Under the pieces are notes generated by a model. That model saw only the letters and a list, made by a program, of their open reading frames with translations, had not been told where the DNA came from and searched no databases. DNA of 36,216 bases from NCBI GenBank assembly GCA_947646735.1, contig CANTFK010000346.1, forward strand, positions 1 to 36,216, given 5' to 3'. How positions within the stretch are numbered: the stretch's first letter is position 1; each line of letters opens with the position of its first letter. The DNA is from Peronospora farinosa (lineage: Eukaryota > Oomycota > Peronosporomycetes > Peronosporales > Peronosporaceae). A program made the position numbers and the translations under genes. Below, piece after piece: positions 8,639 through 18,419 of the stretch.

Positions 8639-9861
8639 ATGACGCCTCCTGGCAATGAGTCACAGACTCTACGGGACCTCACTGAAGGCGACCTTGACGA
8701 AGCGGTTGATTACGAACGTGACACCGTCTTTGTGGGACCCGATTGGTCCCCTATAACCACCTTTACGGGTGAAGATGACATTCCGTTCCCTGAAAGTGGT
8801 GCTGCAGATGCGCTAACAGCGTTACGTGACCCGCCTGACGTATCGTCAACGGCGACGGTTACTAACCCACTAGAAGAACAACAGCAGCCGACCATTGATC
8901 AAGAGGGAGGCGCCAAGCGCTGGACGAAGAATATGGCTAGGCTTCAGAGCCACCGACAGTATAATCTCAAGCCACCTACTGTGGACGAACGCCTTAAGGA
9001 GGCATTTGGTCATTCCCTCTCTGAATGGGCCATTGGGACGGAGGCCATTTCACCAGAGGATATCGCTACGCGAACGGCTCTTCGACAACGCTATCTGGAA
9101 CCCCATATCACTACGCAAAGCCAATACTTGGCACGCCTCACCAGGCAAGTGCGCAGTACACCAGTCCCTCCTATAAAGGGTGTTTCCATTCTTCTATTCG
9201 CGAGAGAAACCGAGGAGGAAGAAAGTACGACTTTTAGCCGCAGGGATTATCATGCGCGACGTTTAAGCAGCATGTAGGCTCTACGGACAAGTGACGACGT
9301 GGCAGATGTTCGTCTCGAACGGAAAATGCTTTAAGATTACGCTAAACTGAAGGCTCGAGGAAAATTGAAGTCTCAACAAACGCAATATGCGTCTGCTACC
9401 CAGCACTCCAATGTATCGTCTACACCTGTAGCCTCGAGTCCACTACAGGCCGAGGCCGCTAACTCGCCTATCCTCACCACTACTGGTGAGAAGCGCCATC
9501 GCCAACAGGTTGGCCCTGAGCACAACTTCAAAAACTTTCACGGCGTACGAGCAATCCTGCCGAAGGGGAACATCGGTTTCCCATGAATTCCACGACTCGG
9601 GATATCCCCGCCACTTCACCAGATACTGGTTTTGACTGTGGCGGCGACGCTTCTGCAGAAGAATATTTACATGGAACTGAAGGTTCCCCTGTCCATCAAG
9701 CAATGCCCGAGGGGCCCGGTGTACCGGCACAAGCTCATGCCGAGATCCTTCAAGAGGTGAAGTGGCTTCGTGAGACTGTGCAGAAGATGAATGCCTGCTT
9801 CGAGTCGCTGGAGCAGAGCCGACCCGTGTGGAGGGACAGCTTAACCTCTTGGTTAAAATGA
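8639..9861 (+). pseudogene. Antisense gene of element 2 (broken)
   Basis: This frame lies on the strand opposite to gag-pol, between the 3' LTR and the end of pol. The first ATG is at 8639 (start MTPPGNE). It is open to 9277, meets two stops in the same frame, is open again at 9365-9586, then shifts frame to 9583-9861. Its layout parallels the 510-codon antisense frame of element 1: a proline/acidic N-terminal part, a basic helical middle (about 9010-9165), a Gln/Ser-rich linker, and a C-terminal heptad-like segment (ILQEVKWLRETVQKMN, about 9748-9795). The last part overlaps the chromodomain of pol on the other strand. Function unknown. Confidence 0.6.
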
Positions 9862-12800
9862 TACGTTGTGAGGCAGTGCCGATGAGCTCGGCGCGAGCGC
9901 CTTAGTATCCCCTTAGGACGGATCCCGATACGGCTTGAGCATGCCAGCGTAGAACACGGGGTGCGTACAAAATTTGCGCGGCAGATTAAGTGTATACGCT
10001 AAACTTTTCTTGGTCACTACCGTAAGGGTACGACGAAGCGCGGACGCAACTTTGTCTTAAAGACAGCAGACACTACATTTGTAGGTAGGTTTTTAGCATT
10101 ATGTAAGACTTGGTCTCCGACCTCATAATAATCAATGCAACTTCTGCCTTTAGCATCCGCATATTTCTTCTGTTTGTCTTGGCTATCAGCCGTTGCGTCA
10201 CGCACATGTCGTAAGACATTCAGTCGCGTAGCGAGAAACGTATTCACCTGTTTCTTAACAGTAATAGGGCTGACATCAGCAAGCCGATCGGCAACCTCTC
10301 TCGCCAAGCCCTGAACCACTCGGTGGTAGCGTTAAGGGAACGCATGGCCATTCACATAGAACGGAGTGTAGCCGGTAGAGGCGTGCACGGAGTTATTGAG
10401 TGCAAACTCAACAACAGGGAGCATAGAGCTCCAACGCTTTGGCGTTTTAGCACAAACGCTGCGGAGGATATCTTCAACAACGCGATTTACGCGTTCAGTT
10501 TGACCATCGGTCTGCGGATGATCCGCTGTGGACATGTTCAATCGGGTGCCTAGCACCTGGAAAACGGACTTTCAAAATTTACTCGTGAAAAGAGGATCAC
10601 GATCAGAAACAATTGCCACTGGCAAGACATGTTGGCGAAACACTCGGTTGATAAGCAGCTCCGATGTACCCACACCATCGATCGAATCTGGCACAGCCGC
10701 TAAGTAAGCCATTTTGCTCAAGCGGTCAACAAAGACCACAATACCTGTATTGCCATGCGAATCTTTCGGTAGGCCAAACACAAAATCTATACTAATGGAC
10801 TCCCAACATCCAGTGGGAACAGGCAAACTAGACAGCGGCGCTGCCGAATGGGGCGAGGGTTTCACTCGTTGACAAGTTTCATACGTACGCACATATGTGC
10901 TCACCCATTTATATAATTTGTGCCACCAGTAACTTTGGCATACTGCCCCATAGGTCTTTTCACGACCCAAATGACCACCGAAAGCGGTGTCATGTACCTC
11001 ATACAGTATACGATACTTCGGGTCCTCGTCATGAGGAACCACAATACGCGGAGGATCCGCCACATCTGCACAATAGTACAACAGCCCCTTATCAATAAAA
11101 TATCGATGGAGGCTCGCACGTAATCGTGTAGACAGTTTAATGTCTAAGTCTTTAAACTCATCACTGCCAAGAACAGGCAGCAAAGCTACACAATGAGTGT
11201 CGTTAGCATACGCCGTACGAATGAGATCGGTGACCGAAGACGACAACGTCGTAACATGAGCAAGATCATAGTCAGGTCCGCGTGACAACGAATCAGCCAA
11301 AGTATTTTGCTTAATCGGCTTATACTTCACCTCAAAGTTATATTCAGCAAAGATTGAAAGTCATCTGGCCATTCTATGCGAGAGATGAGGCGACTGAGTC
11401 GCAGTGCGTGAATACGCATGATCGGTATAGATCACAAAAGGCTTCGAGCCCAGCAGATGAACTCTGAATTTAACCAGAGCATACTTCATCGCAAGTAGCT
11501 CTTTATCATGGACCGGATAGCTCTTCTCTGCAGCTTCATCTGGCGAGATTCAAAGCGATCACACGCTCACGACCTTCATCATCTTTTTCTAACAGAGCAC
11601 TGCCAATGAAAAAATCCGACGCGTCACAGACGATGCTAAACGGTCGGTCAGGATCTGGCAAAGAAAAAATGGGAGCATAAAGAAGTCTAGCCTTCACCGC
11701 TTGATAAGCATCCTCGTGTTCGGCATGCCAACAGCATTCCGCATCCTTTTAAAGAGATTATATAATGGCCGAGCCATCTCAACGTAATTCTCGCTGTACA
11801 TATGTAACTATTGGAAAGACCAAGCCATTTACGCAAGTCCTTCTGCGACTGTGGAACAGGACACTCGGTTATGGCTTTGACTTTAGCGGGATCCGCTCTG
11901 AGGCCTCGCTTCTCAATGAAGCACCCTAAAAAAGGAATTTTTTCGGCCCCGAAGATGCACTTAAATGCATTAGCATATAGCTTATTAGTGCGCATGCACT
12001 CGAGCACAGCTCGTAAATGAACAATATGGTTCTCAATATCTGACCGCCCATTTTCAGCTCGACTATGGACAAAAATGTCATCAAAGTACGTCTGTGCATA
12101 ACTTCGATGGGGTCGAAACAATTTCGTTACCAAACGGTTAAACGTAGCCAGAGCATTAGATAGCCCCTGGGGCATCACTAACCACTCCCAGAGAATACCG
12201 CTCGGAGTACTAACAGCAGTAAGTGGAATATCACTAGCTCGCATAAGCAATTGGTAATAACCATCGACTAAGTCGAGCGCACTGTACATGGTACAACCTA
12301 CCATATTGTTCTGAAGCACATCCTTTCTAGGTATTGGCGTCTGTGCAGGTATAGTGGCTGCATTGAGCTTATTATAAGCATGAACGATACGCCATTTACC
12401 ATTTGGTTTCTAACACAGAAAGTGGGTGTCGAGTGCGTAGATTTGCACTCGCGCACCATGCCCGCCGCGTGATTTGCACGAAAGAACTCGTCAATGACGT
12501 CACACTGTTTTTTAGGTAAAGACTACTGCCGTGTTACACAGTATTTGGTTCCAGGAACCAAGTCAATTTCATGACGTACACCCCTATCAGGTGGTAGAAC
12601 CGACGGTGGATCGTGACACACCACGTCCTGGAATTCCCTAACTAAAGGATAGTAGGGATCTGAAGGATCCCTTTGAATAGAGGCCCTACTACGTGCACTT
12701 AGTGCCGCCTTTGTATCTTCGAGGACTGTCTTATCGACAAGCGAGGATAAGTTCAGCTCGAGGTTAGGTCGAATGACAACCATATCGGATAGAGCACCAG

Positions 12801-13746
12801 CCTTCAAGGCTTGATGAAATTCATCCACAGACATTTCGTCTAGCTCTAAGAGATCATTTAATTATGGGAGGGACTCAAGGTCAACTCACCATCTACGTCA
12901 CCTGTCACCCCTTTGCCCAGGGTATACAACTGGTCACTGACATCACTACGTGATTTAACAGATGCCATGCGTCTCGCAGCCGCCATCTGGCGACGCTTTC
13001 GTCTCATTGGCGAGACCGTGCCTTTTAGAGTACTTGAGATACCGTCATTCCAAGGCCAATAGATTCCTTGGCCTTAATCTTCTCTATACGAGAGCTGATG
13101 TCATAATCAACATTCAGTGAGTCCCTATCGCAGGTGACATCACTAACAAGGTCATCGACCTTAACTTGCTATATACAAGAGCCGATGTCATTACCGACGT
13201 CCAGTGTCTCAATATTACTTTGAGTATCACTTAACGAAGCACGTGCTGTTCCACTAAATATCACTGAGCTCTGCTCGACACTATTATTGTTGTTGACATT
13301 GGAGTTTATCAACTCCTACACTCCAATATCCTTTAAAGCTTCGCTAGGAACATTGCACGTTGCGCCTAAGGTTTTGGATCTCCAATCGATCCATGGCTCA
13401 TGGCGTTCCAGCCAGGCCATACCGAGAATGAGATCATATCTCGAGTCCAAATCTAGGACAAGACAGCGTTCAACGCTATTGAAGTCCAAGAACTTCACAC
13501 CTAAATTCAACGAAACTTTAGGAGCGGTGACACGTACACCTGTTGTGAGACGAACGGTTATGCTGTCACCCTCTTGCGCTTTAGCGCTTCAGCATATTGC
13601 TGACTCCCTTCAAGGGAACGACGTCGGACATAATTACCCGACGCCCCTGAGTCAGTTAGAATTGACCATGGCTTCTCAAAGCCTTTAACGATTGCCGACA
13701 CAACCAACAAGCCTGGCTTGTATGCCTGTTCCATGGAAGCATCCAC
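9443..13746 (-). pseudogene. Pol relic of element 2 (PR-RT-RH-IN-chromodomain)
   Basis: Domains in minus order: protease at 13746-13316 (active site DSGAS, later LILGMAWL); RT from about 12600, where [13 protein letters not shown] marks its start, with the catalytic YFDDIFVHS at about 12080-12055; RNase H at about 11660-11340 (VCDAS, DKELL, YTDH); integrase at 11330-10017 with the HHCC region (the first Cys of the pair is Tyr: YETC), catalytic SIDF, SDRD and QTER; chromodomain at 9730-9540 (QYLVKWRGYPESWNSWE). Breaks include frameshifts near 13530, in 12522-12320, near 11730 and 11550, an in-frame TGA at about 10572, and a frameshift near 10020. It cannot encode a whole polyprotein. It resembles element 1 Pol in every domain. 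Confidence 0.9.
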
Positions 13747-13816
13747 ATAACCACCTGGGGCTAAGCCCTGTTTACCTCTACCCCGTAGAGGTTCAGCAAA
13801 ACTTAGTTCTTTCCCA

Positions 13817-14279
13817 TTAGGGCGTTTCGCGCCTACTGGGAGCTGACGTTTTCCCCTGCCATGCTCGCCTTTTGGCTAAAAGCAGGGTTACGGCTCTGCC
13901 GATCCCACCAAGCTTACAAAAGGCCAGGCCAACTCGTTGCTTTTCTGACACAAGCATGGCGGCTTCCATTGCCATTTCAACCTCTCGGATCCAGAGGAGA
14001 AGATTTCCTCCCTCCTTCCCCTCCAAGTCGAGCCTTTGGATCTGCATCGGGCACAGGTACCGACCGGGATATACTGTGTAGGCGCAGCTTACGCTGCCTG
14101 GTCGTGGACCTGCCCGAGTATCGTTGCTTCATAGCGCATAAAGGTCTCAAGGCAACATTAAGGACATCCGGGCCCTGGGCCAAAAGTGCCTCGATTTGAT
14201 CGGGCCCAATGAACGCTGATAATTTATCTAGTGCAAGTCTTTGCGCCTCAGAGAGGTAATTTTGACTCTCCATCCTCAT
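13817..14279 (-). pseudogene. Gag relic of element 2, internally deleted
   Basis: The frame begins at 14279 (MRMESQNYLSEAQRLALD), about 50 bp after the primer site. A shift to another frame occurs near 14047-13977, giving LLLWIREVEMAMEAA, a capsid-like helix region. The sequence then passes straight into the protease leader, so the rest of the capsid and the zinc knuckle seen in element 1 are absent. With the frameshift this suggests an internal deletion. Confidence 0.65.
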
Positions 14280-14312
14280 AAAAGGTTAGTCTTTAAGATT
14301 CAGTGTAAAATT

Positions 14313-14329
14313 GACTACAAGTGCTACCA
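14313..14329 (-). promoter_or_regulatory. Primer-binding site of element 2
   Basis: Minus strand TGGTAGCACTTGTAG begins 2 nt after the LTR. TGGTAGCA would pair with a tRNA ending ...TGCTACCA, as initiator Met tRNAs do in animals; the oomycete tRNA needs checking. Element 1 has TGGTAGCACTAGTAG with the same 2-nt gap. Confidence 0.6.
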
Positions 14330-14331
14330 AT

Positions 14332-15336
14332 TGTAGCGAAGCTACACAGCGCTTTAGTCATAGGAAGATTTTTAGGCTTAAAGCCTCTTTGTTCTATAGA
14401 ACTAATCAAAGTTGACGGCTAAATCCATTTATTTCTCAGGAACTAATTAAACGACTTAAATGTCACCCTGTTTAAGGAACTAGAAAAAAAATTAGTCTGC
14501 AAGCAATAAGCTTAAGGTTCAGAGAACCGACGCACAGAGTGCAAGAAAAAGCTAGAAGCTTAGAGGTTCAGAGAACCAACGCACGAAGTGCACAAGAGAA
14601 CAAGTCAGAGGTACTTACGATCTAAAACTCAAAATGAGAACTGATTTTGTAATGGAACACCCTATGACTATACTGATAAAAGTATAGTCTACCTTCACTG
14701 ATGACAGTAAAAGCAGTGTGCCATAATTACCTCTCTTACACAAGAGGCAGACGAAGCTTTACTTCTAAACAAACGCTTAGAAGTAGAGGAAAAGAAAACT
14801 GTATTTAATATAGTTAACTATCTTAATAAAACTAATCTGTTATAACCTATGTTAACTATATTAAACTACAACTATGTATGTTGACAACTTGCCCTCCACT
14901 CATTGCGCGCGTCCATCTGCTATTGGTCAGCGCGGTGGTTGATATGATGGCCCATATCAACCAATTAGAGGGCATCTCCAACTTCAAAGAGATTTAGGGA
15001 CTATATTATAGGGAAAGATAATATTGTCAAATATTATTAGTTATAATATATTTTTTATTGACACTTCATATAAGTGTCAATAATATGTCACGGGCTCACC
15101 TCGTTACAATTTTTTACGCATTAAGATTTTATGAATAGTTTTACTCTAAGTACCTTACACTGGATTAATTACTATAACAGTAATTATTATATGCATACTT
15201 TGCTATTGAACGACGTATCGTCTAAACATCTGTGTATGATGTACTTAGTACAGCGTTCTCGATTTCGAATCCTAAAGGGATTCTTCAACCGTAAACTTTA
15301 GGAATAATGTTACAAGCGTCGTGTAACCCCGTTACA
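14332..15336 (-). repeat. 5' LTR of element 2, with a nested insertion
   Basis: Plus-strand ends TGTAGCGAAG...CCCGTTACA. It matches the 3' LTR up to 14647 and again from about 15113, with solo LTR-D between. It lacks about 100 bp that the 3' LTR has after the AGTACAGC motif, so the LTRs have diverged. Confidence 0.88.
14648..15108 (-). repeat. Solo LTR, family D, nested in the element 2 LTR
   Basis: A 461-bp unit TGTAATGGAA...CTCGTTACA that has no counterpart in the other LTR of element 2. ATTT flanks it on both sides (14644-14647 and 15109-15112), probably the remains of the target duplication. It is hairpin-rich: GACTATACT/AGTATAGTC near 14668, ACTTCTAA/TTAGAAGT near 14762, a 12-bp AATATAGTTAAC stem near 14810-14870, GTTGATATG/CATATCAAC at 14938-14961, and an 11-bp TATTGACACTT stem at 15056-15082. 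Its sense strand is probably minus (TGTAACGAGG start). Confidence 0.85.
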
Positions 15337-15341
15337 GTCCG
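15337..15341 (+). repeat. Target-site duplication of element 2 (right)
   Basis: GTCCG, identical to 7887-7891. Confidence 0.9.
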
Positions 15342-15830
15342 CTTCTGGTCCACGTTGATTCAAGTAGAAAGAAAAGGCTGTAAAGACGCCCTAAATGCAG
15401 CGATTACGATACAAAACTCTCTAGGTATTTCCAGCATAGGGCAAAGTGGTTGTGAGCAGACCGCTATCTCATGTATTCCTCATTGAGATCGTTGGCAAGC
15501 GAATTTGTTGCCACTCTTGATGACTTGAAGCTATTTAAGGTGCACCTATCTCTTAAAAGGATCAGATTCACGTGGAGACTAAGTACAAGAAACTGACTAT
15601 CAAGGACATTGTTTCATGAGTATCTCGTGAGGAAGAAGTAAGCTAGTAGTGAAGTATGGGCTAGAAAGACAAGAAATACAAGAGAGCCTACGTCCTGCTA
15701 TAAAGTAGTATAATCAATTGCTCATTAGGATGAATTTGTACTACCACGTTGTACACTCCCTCTTCAATGAAGGGTCATTTTAAGTCATGAAAGGTCATTG
15801 TTTTTTTGTGATACAAGTCCCTCGTGAACT
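15342..15830 (+). other. Unassigned sequence, possible old retroelement gag relic
   Basis: There is no long open frame. At about 15575-15640 one plus frame reads KYKKLTIKDIVS, a stop, then VSREEE, which is reminiscent of Copia-type Gag C-terminal helices. The rest is saturated with stops. It lies between the target duplications of elements 2 and 1, so it is the pre-insertion locus. Confidence 0.3.
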
Positions 15831-15835
15831 ACAGA
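15831..15835 (+). repeat. Target-site duplication of element 1 (left)
   Basis: ACAGA, repeated exactly at 23994-23998. Confidence 0.93.
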
Positions 15836-16143
15836 TGTAGACGGGCACTTCTATGAAGTTGCCTCGTACTACGAGCACACACCTTATGCACAAGCGAGGA
15901 AGCGGTTATACCGTCTTACCTTCGCGTGCGAGGGTGGTTGGGAGGTTGGTCGACTGCTTAAGCAGTCGTACCACCAGTTGCCTCTCGCTTAAGCGAGAGT
16001 GCAACGAACTTCTTAACAAGAAGGCACCGACGTCACGTAGAAGCTTTTCAGCTTCTCGTGCGTGGTGCTTCGGTTTAAGGAAATTCAAGACTGAGATATA
16101 TTTAATTAATTATAACTAAATATATGTTTTAACTACTGATTGG

Positions 16144-16177
<34 letters not shown>

Positions 16178-16451
16178 TCGGATACGCGACTCTTTAGAAG
16201 CGTATCCTGTCGCATGATCTTAAATCTAGATTTAAGATCGCAACTGACGTCCTTCTGAGACGTCGCGATGCCTAGCTTCAACTAGCGTCATCCCTTCTCA
16301 TGTGAATCCATTAATGGATATCACATTCACGAGGGTGGATCACATTTGTGTATCGCACCCAAGTGACTGGTCAAAAGTAATCATGGATACTTTTAGACCA
16401 AACATTAAGTATATTACTTAATGTTTACGTGTAACTAGGTACCCTGTTACA
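15836..16451 (-). repeat. 3' LTR of element 1
   Basis: 616 bp, ends TGTAGACGGG...CCCTGTTACA on plus. It is identical by eye to 23385-23993 apart from a longer TA run (about 16148-16175). It contains the same hairpin series. Confidence 0.95.
16148..16175. repeat. TA dinucleotide microsatellite in the 3' LTR
   Basis: An uninterrupted AT/TA run, longer than the one in the 5' LTR (about 23693-23717). It accounts for the length difference between the LTRs. Confidence 0.9.
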
Positions 16452-16465
16452 CCAACCCCCGTTTT
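16452..16465 (-). promoter_or_regulatory. Polypurine tract of element 1
   Basis: Minus strand AAAACGGGGGTTGG directly upstream of the 3' LTR. Confidence 0.8.
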
Positions 16466-16471
16466 AGAACG

Positions 16472-18004
16472 ATGTTTACATTTTGTAAAACATCGCCTAA
16501 GAGACAGAGAGACTGGCGAGCCGTTTATAAACGCGCCGCTTTAGTCTGCTCAGTACTCATGCCACCGAAACGTGGTAAGGCTGATGGGTCGCCTGCAAAG
16601 GCACCCATTCAGTCCAGCACTAAGCGCACGCGCCGCGATTTATCGCAGCCGTCGCAAAGTGCGTCAGGCACTGGGGTGGATCTTCCATCTCACGATAATG
16701 TGGATGAAGATCCATCTCTCATTGTAGACTACAATGAGACTACACCACTGCCATCACCCCAAAGTGGCGATGAGCATAGTGCATTGATGGGACATATGTC
16801 CCCATCATTTGAGGCACCCGTCCTTGAGGAAGCATCTATGCTTCCTACAAGCGAAGGTAAAACCTCGTCGTCTGCGCCTACGAGCGCAGCGACTAAGACT
16901 GAGCACGCTACTTCGAAAGGAGTAGTCGCGACTCAGTCAGATGTAACTCCTCAAGCTGATGTCTTGACAATCCATAATGGAGAGTCAGACTCAGGTGAGT
17001 GTGAGCTTAAAGCTCCACCAAGTACACCTTCGGCCTCACTAGCCCGCCGTCGCGAGGGCGGCTACGTGAGTGGTGGCTTGCCACCAATGCCACCTCCATC
17101 TGAGTGGATGCACTCAGATGGGTCTAGCGCATCGCTTTTGCAGCGTGCCACTATAGACGCTCATAGATTCTATAGCGTCTTTCCTTTGTGGAAAAAGCAG
17201 GTCAAAGCACTTGGTCGTGCTTTCCCAATTCCAGTCGTGCTGCGTTCTAACGAAACAGCCGACGACTATGAAGCTGAACTTCGGCGCCGTGTTACCTTGC
17301 ATGAAGATGCAACGAAACAGCGGTCGCAGCGAATCAGCTTCGCCATGAAGCGTGCGCATGAAGTTATGGGCGGTAAACGACCCCCAATTAATTCTCGCCA
17401 CGCTTCTTCTGCTAGTCCTTCCGGACCTAGCAGAAAGAAGACAGCTGGTGCTGCTTCACATAAGCAGCCACCAGCCCAGGCACGTCAACGCGCAAAGCGT
17501 CCACAGGCTCCCACAAGTCAAAGCTCGTTGGGTAACCCTTCCATTGGACAAGGATTTGGAGCTTTCGCTTCACAAACCGGTGGGCCAACAGCCTTCCAAC
17601 AAGGAAGCGCGTATTCCCTTCCGCGTCCACCAACACAGGTGGCGCCCGATAGGAGCGGCGATTACGCCCACCTAATCGCGGCTGCCTACCCTGCTGCTGT
17701 TCAGTCGCATGCTGAGTCTGCTGCGCTGAAGAGACAGGTGACAGATCTCGAGAGTCAAGTCTCGCGACTGACTTTGGATCTGCGCGATGTGAGGACGAGG
17801 GAACGTCAGGGGTATGACCGCCTGAAGACCCGTTTGGACATCTTAGAGCGACTGGTGATGAGAGATCCGCGTCAAACGCAGAGTCCTCCTCGATCACCGA
17901 GTCCTCTATCGCCTCGTTCATACACGGGGAGCCTCTCGGCTTCCTCGTCGCCTGATCGGTCGCGACGCTCGACTCACAGTCGGCGTCACCATCGGTCTCG
18001 TTAG
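16472..18004 (+). CDS. Antisense-strand gene of element 1, unknown function
   Basis: This 510-codon frame runs from just inside the 3' LTR towards pol, on the strand opposite to gag-pol. The first ATG is at 16472; the next, at 16559 (MPPKRGKADG), is the more likely start because element 2 has a matching MTPPG start. From that ATG there is a Ser/Pro/acidic low-complexity region (to about residue 190), a conserved-looking helical block (about 16,130-17,360 by position 17130-17380: FPLWKKQVKALGRAF and on to EVMGGKRPP), a Gln/Ser/Pro linker, a predicted coiled coil (about 17713-17860, LKRQVTDLESQVSRLTLDLR), and an Arg/Ser-rich tail. No known domain is recognised. The minus strand has no long frame over 16472-17400, so this is not a shadow of pol there. 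It would need an antisense promoter, perhaps in the 3' LTR. Confidence 0.7.
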   Translation: MFTFCKTSPKRQRDWRAVYKRAALVCSVLMPPKRGKADGSPAKAPIQSSTKRTRRDLSQPSQSASGTGVDLPSHDNVDEDPSLIVDYNETTPLPSPQSGDEHSALMGHMSPSFEAPVLEEASMLPTSEGKTSSSAPTSAATKTEHATSKGVVATQSDVTPQADVLTIHNGESDSGECELKAPPSTPSASLARRREGGYVSGGLPPMPPPSEWMHSDGSSASLLQRATIDAHRFYSVFPLWKKQVKALGRAFPIPVVLRSNETADDYEAELRRRVTLHEDATKQRSQRISFAMKRAHEVMGGKRPPINSRHASSASPSGPSRKKTAGAASHKQPPAQARQRAKRPQAPTSQSSLGNPSIGQGFGAFASQTGGPTAFQQGSAYSLPRPPTQVAPDRSGDYAHLIAAAYPAAVQSHAESAALKRQVTDLESQVSRLTLDLRDVRTRERQGYDRLKTRLDILERLVMRDPRQTQSPPRSPSPLSPRSYTGSLSASSSPDRSRRSTHSRRHHRSR

Positions 18005-18419
18005 ACCGATGCGGATATGTGATCTCTTCTGGATCAACATACCGTTTCAGACGACCCACGTAAAATACGGGGTGCGTCTTCATGTACGGTGGGAGAGTGA
18101 GCCTATAATTTAGGTCTCCAACTTCTTCAACCACTGTAAAGGGCCCAATGAACCGGGGCAATAGCTTAGTAGTACCACCAGGTAGTACAGAAATTGCATG
18201 TTTAGGTAGGGTAGCAGTACTTAATAGCATTTTGTCCCCCACACTAAAGTGTTCATTGTTTTTGCGATCATGCTGGTCTGCATATTGTTTTTGCTTGTCC
18301 TGTGCGCTTGCCATCGCGTCACGGACTTTACGTGTGATGGCTAATCGCTCATCCACAAAGCGCTGAGCTTCGCTCACGCTTGTAGCATCCAGCTCGCCGA
18401 TGACGCCTCCAAGAGGTCG
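17427..18419 (-). CDS. Pol C-terminus of element 1: integrase tail and chromodomain
   Basis: It is in the same frame as the integrase core and separated from it by one stop (TAA, 18422-18420). It begins about 18419 with GGVIGELDATSVSEAQR and continues with the integrase C-terminal fold (VGDKMLLST, PRFIGPFTVVEEVGDLNYRL, THPVFYVGRLKRY), a variable acidic linker, and a chromodomain (VLVDAEGNTRFLVGRLL ... LVQWKGYPTSFDLWEP ... DVPGLV). Chromodomains steer integration towards marked chromatin in chromoviruses. About 578 bp (17427-18004) overlap the antisense gene on the other strand. The final residues are HQLSSFC. Confidence 0.88.
   Translation of the reverse strand, partial: RPLGGVIGELDATSVSEAQRFVDERLAITRKVRDAMASAQDKQKQYADQHDRKNNEHFSVGDKMLLSTATLPKHAISVLPGGTTKLLPRFIGPFTVVEEVGDLNYRLTLPPYMKTHPVFYVGRLKRYVDPEEITYPHRSNETDGDADCESSVATDQATRKPRGSPCMNEAIEDSVIEEDSAFDADLSSPVALRCPNGSSGGHTPDVPSSSHRADPKSVARLDSRDLSPVSSAQQTQHATEQQQGRQPRLGGRNRRSYRAPPVLVDAEGNTRFLVGRLLAHRFVKRKLQILVQWKGYPTSFDLWEPVDALRVDVPGLVAAYVKQHQLSSFC

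Larger units (their letters stand above)
7892..15336 (-). mobile_element. Element 2: decayed full-length Ty3/gypsy chromovirus
   Basis: A complete LTR retrotransposon of about 7.4 kb on the minus strand. Order on minus: 5' LTR (14332-15336, enlarged by a nested solo LTR), primer-binding site, gag, protease, RT, RNase H, integrase, chromodomain, a polypurine tract and 3' LTR (7892-8528). The perfect target duplication GTCCG shows that it inserted as a unit. The coding part is full of stops and frameshifts, and the two LTRs differ by substitutions and by an indel of about 100 bp, so it is old. It also has an antisense frame (8639-9861) like that of element 1. Confidence 0.93.

Noticed and set aside
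15853..16119. Identical 88-codon frames in both LTRs of element 1 (also 23402-23668)
   Set aside because: The identity follows from the LTRs being copies. The frame runs through palindromes, has no domain and is closed in LTR-C.
17352..17675. 107-codon second plus frame inside the antisense gene
   Set aside because: A shadow of the 510-codon frame.
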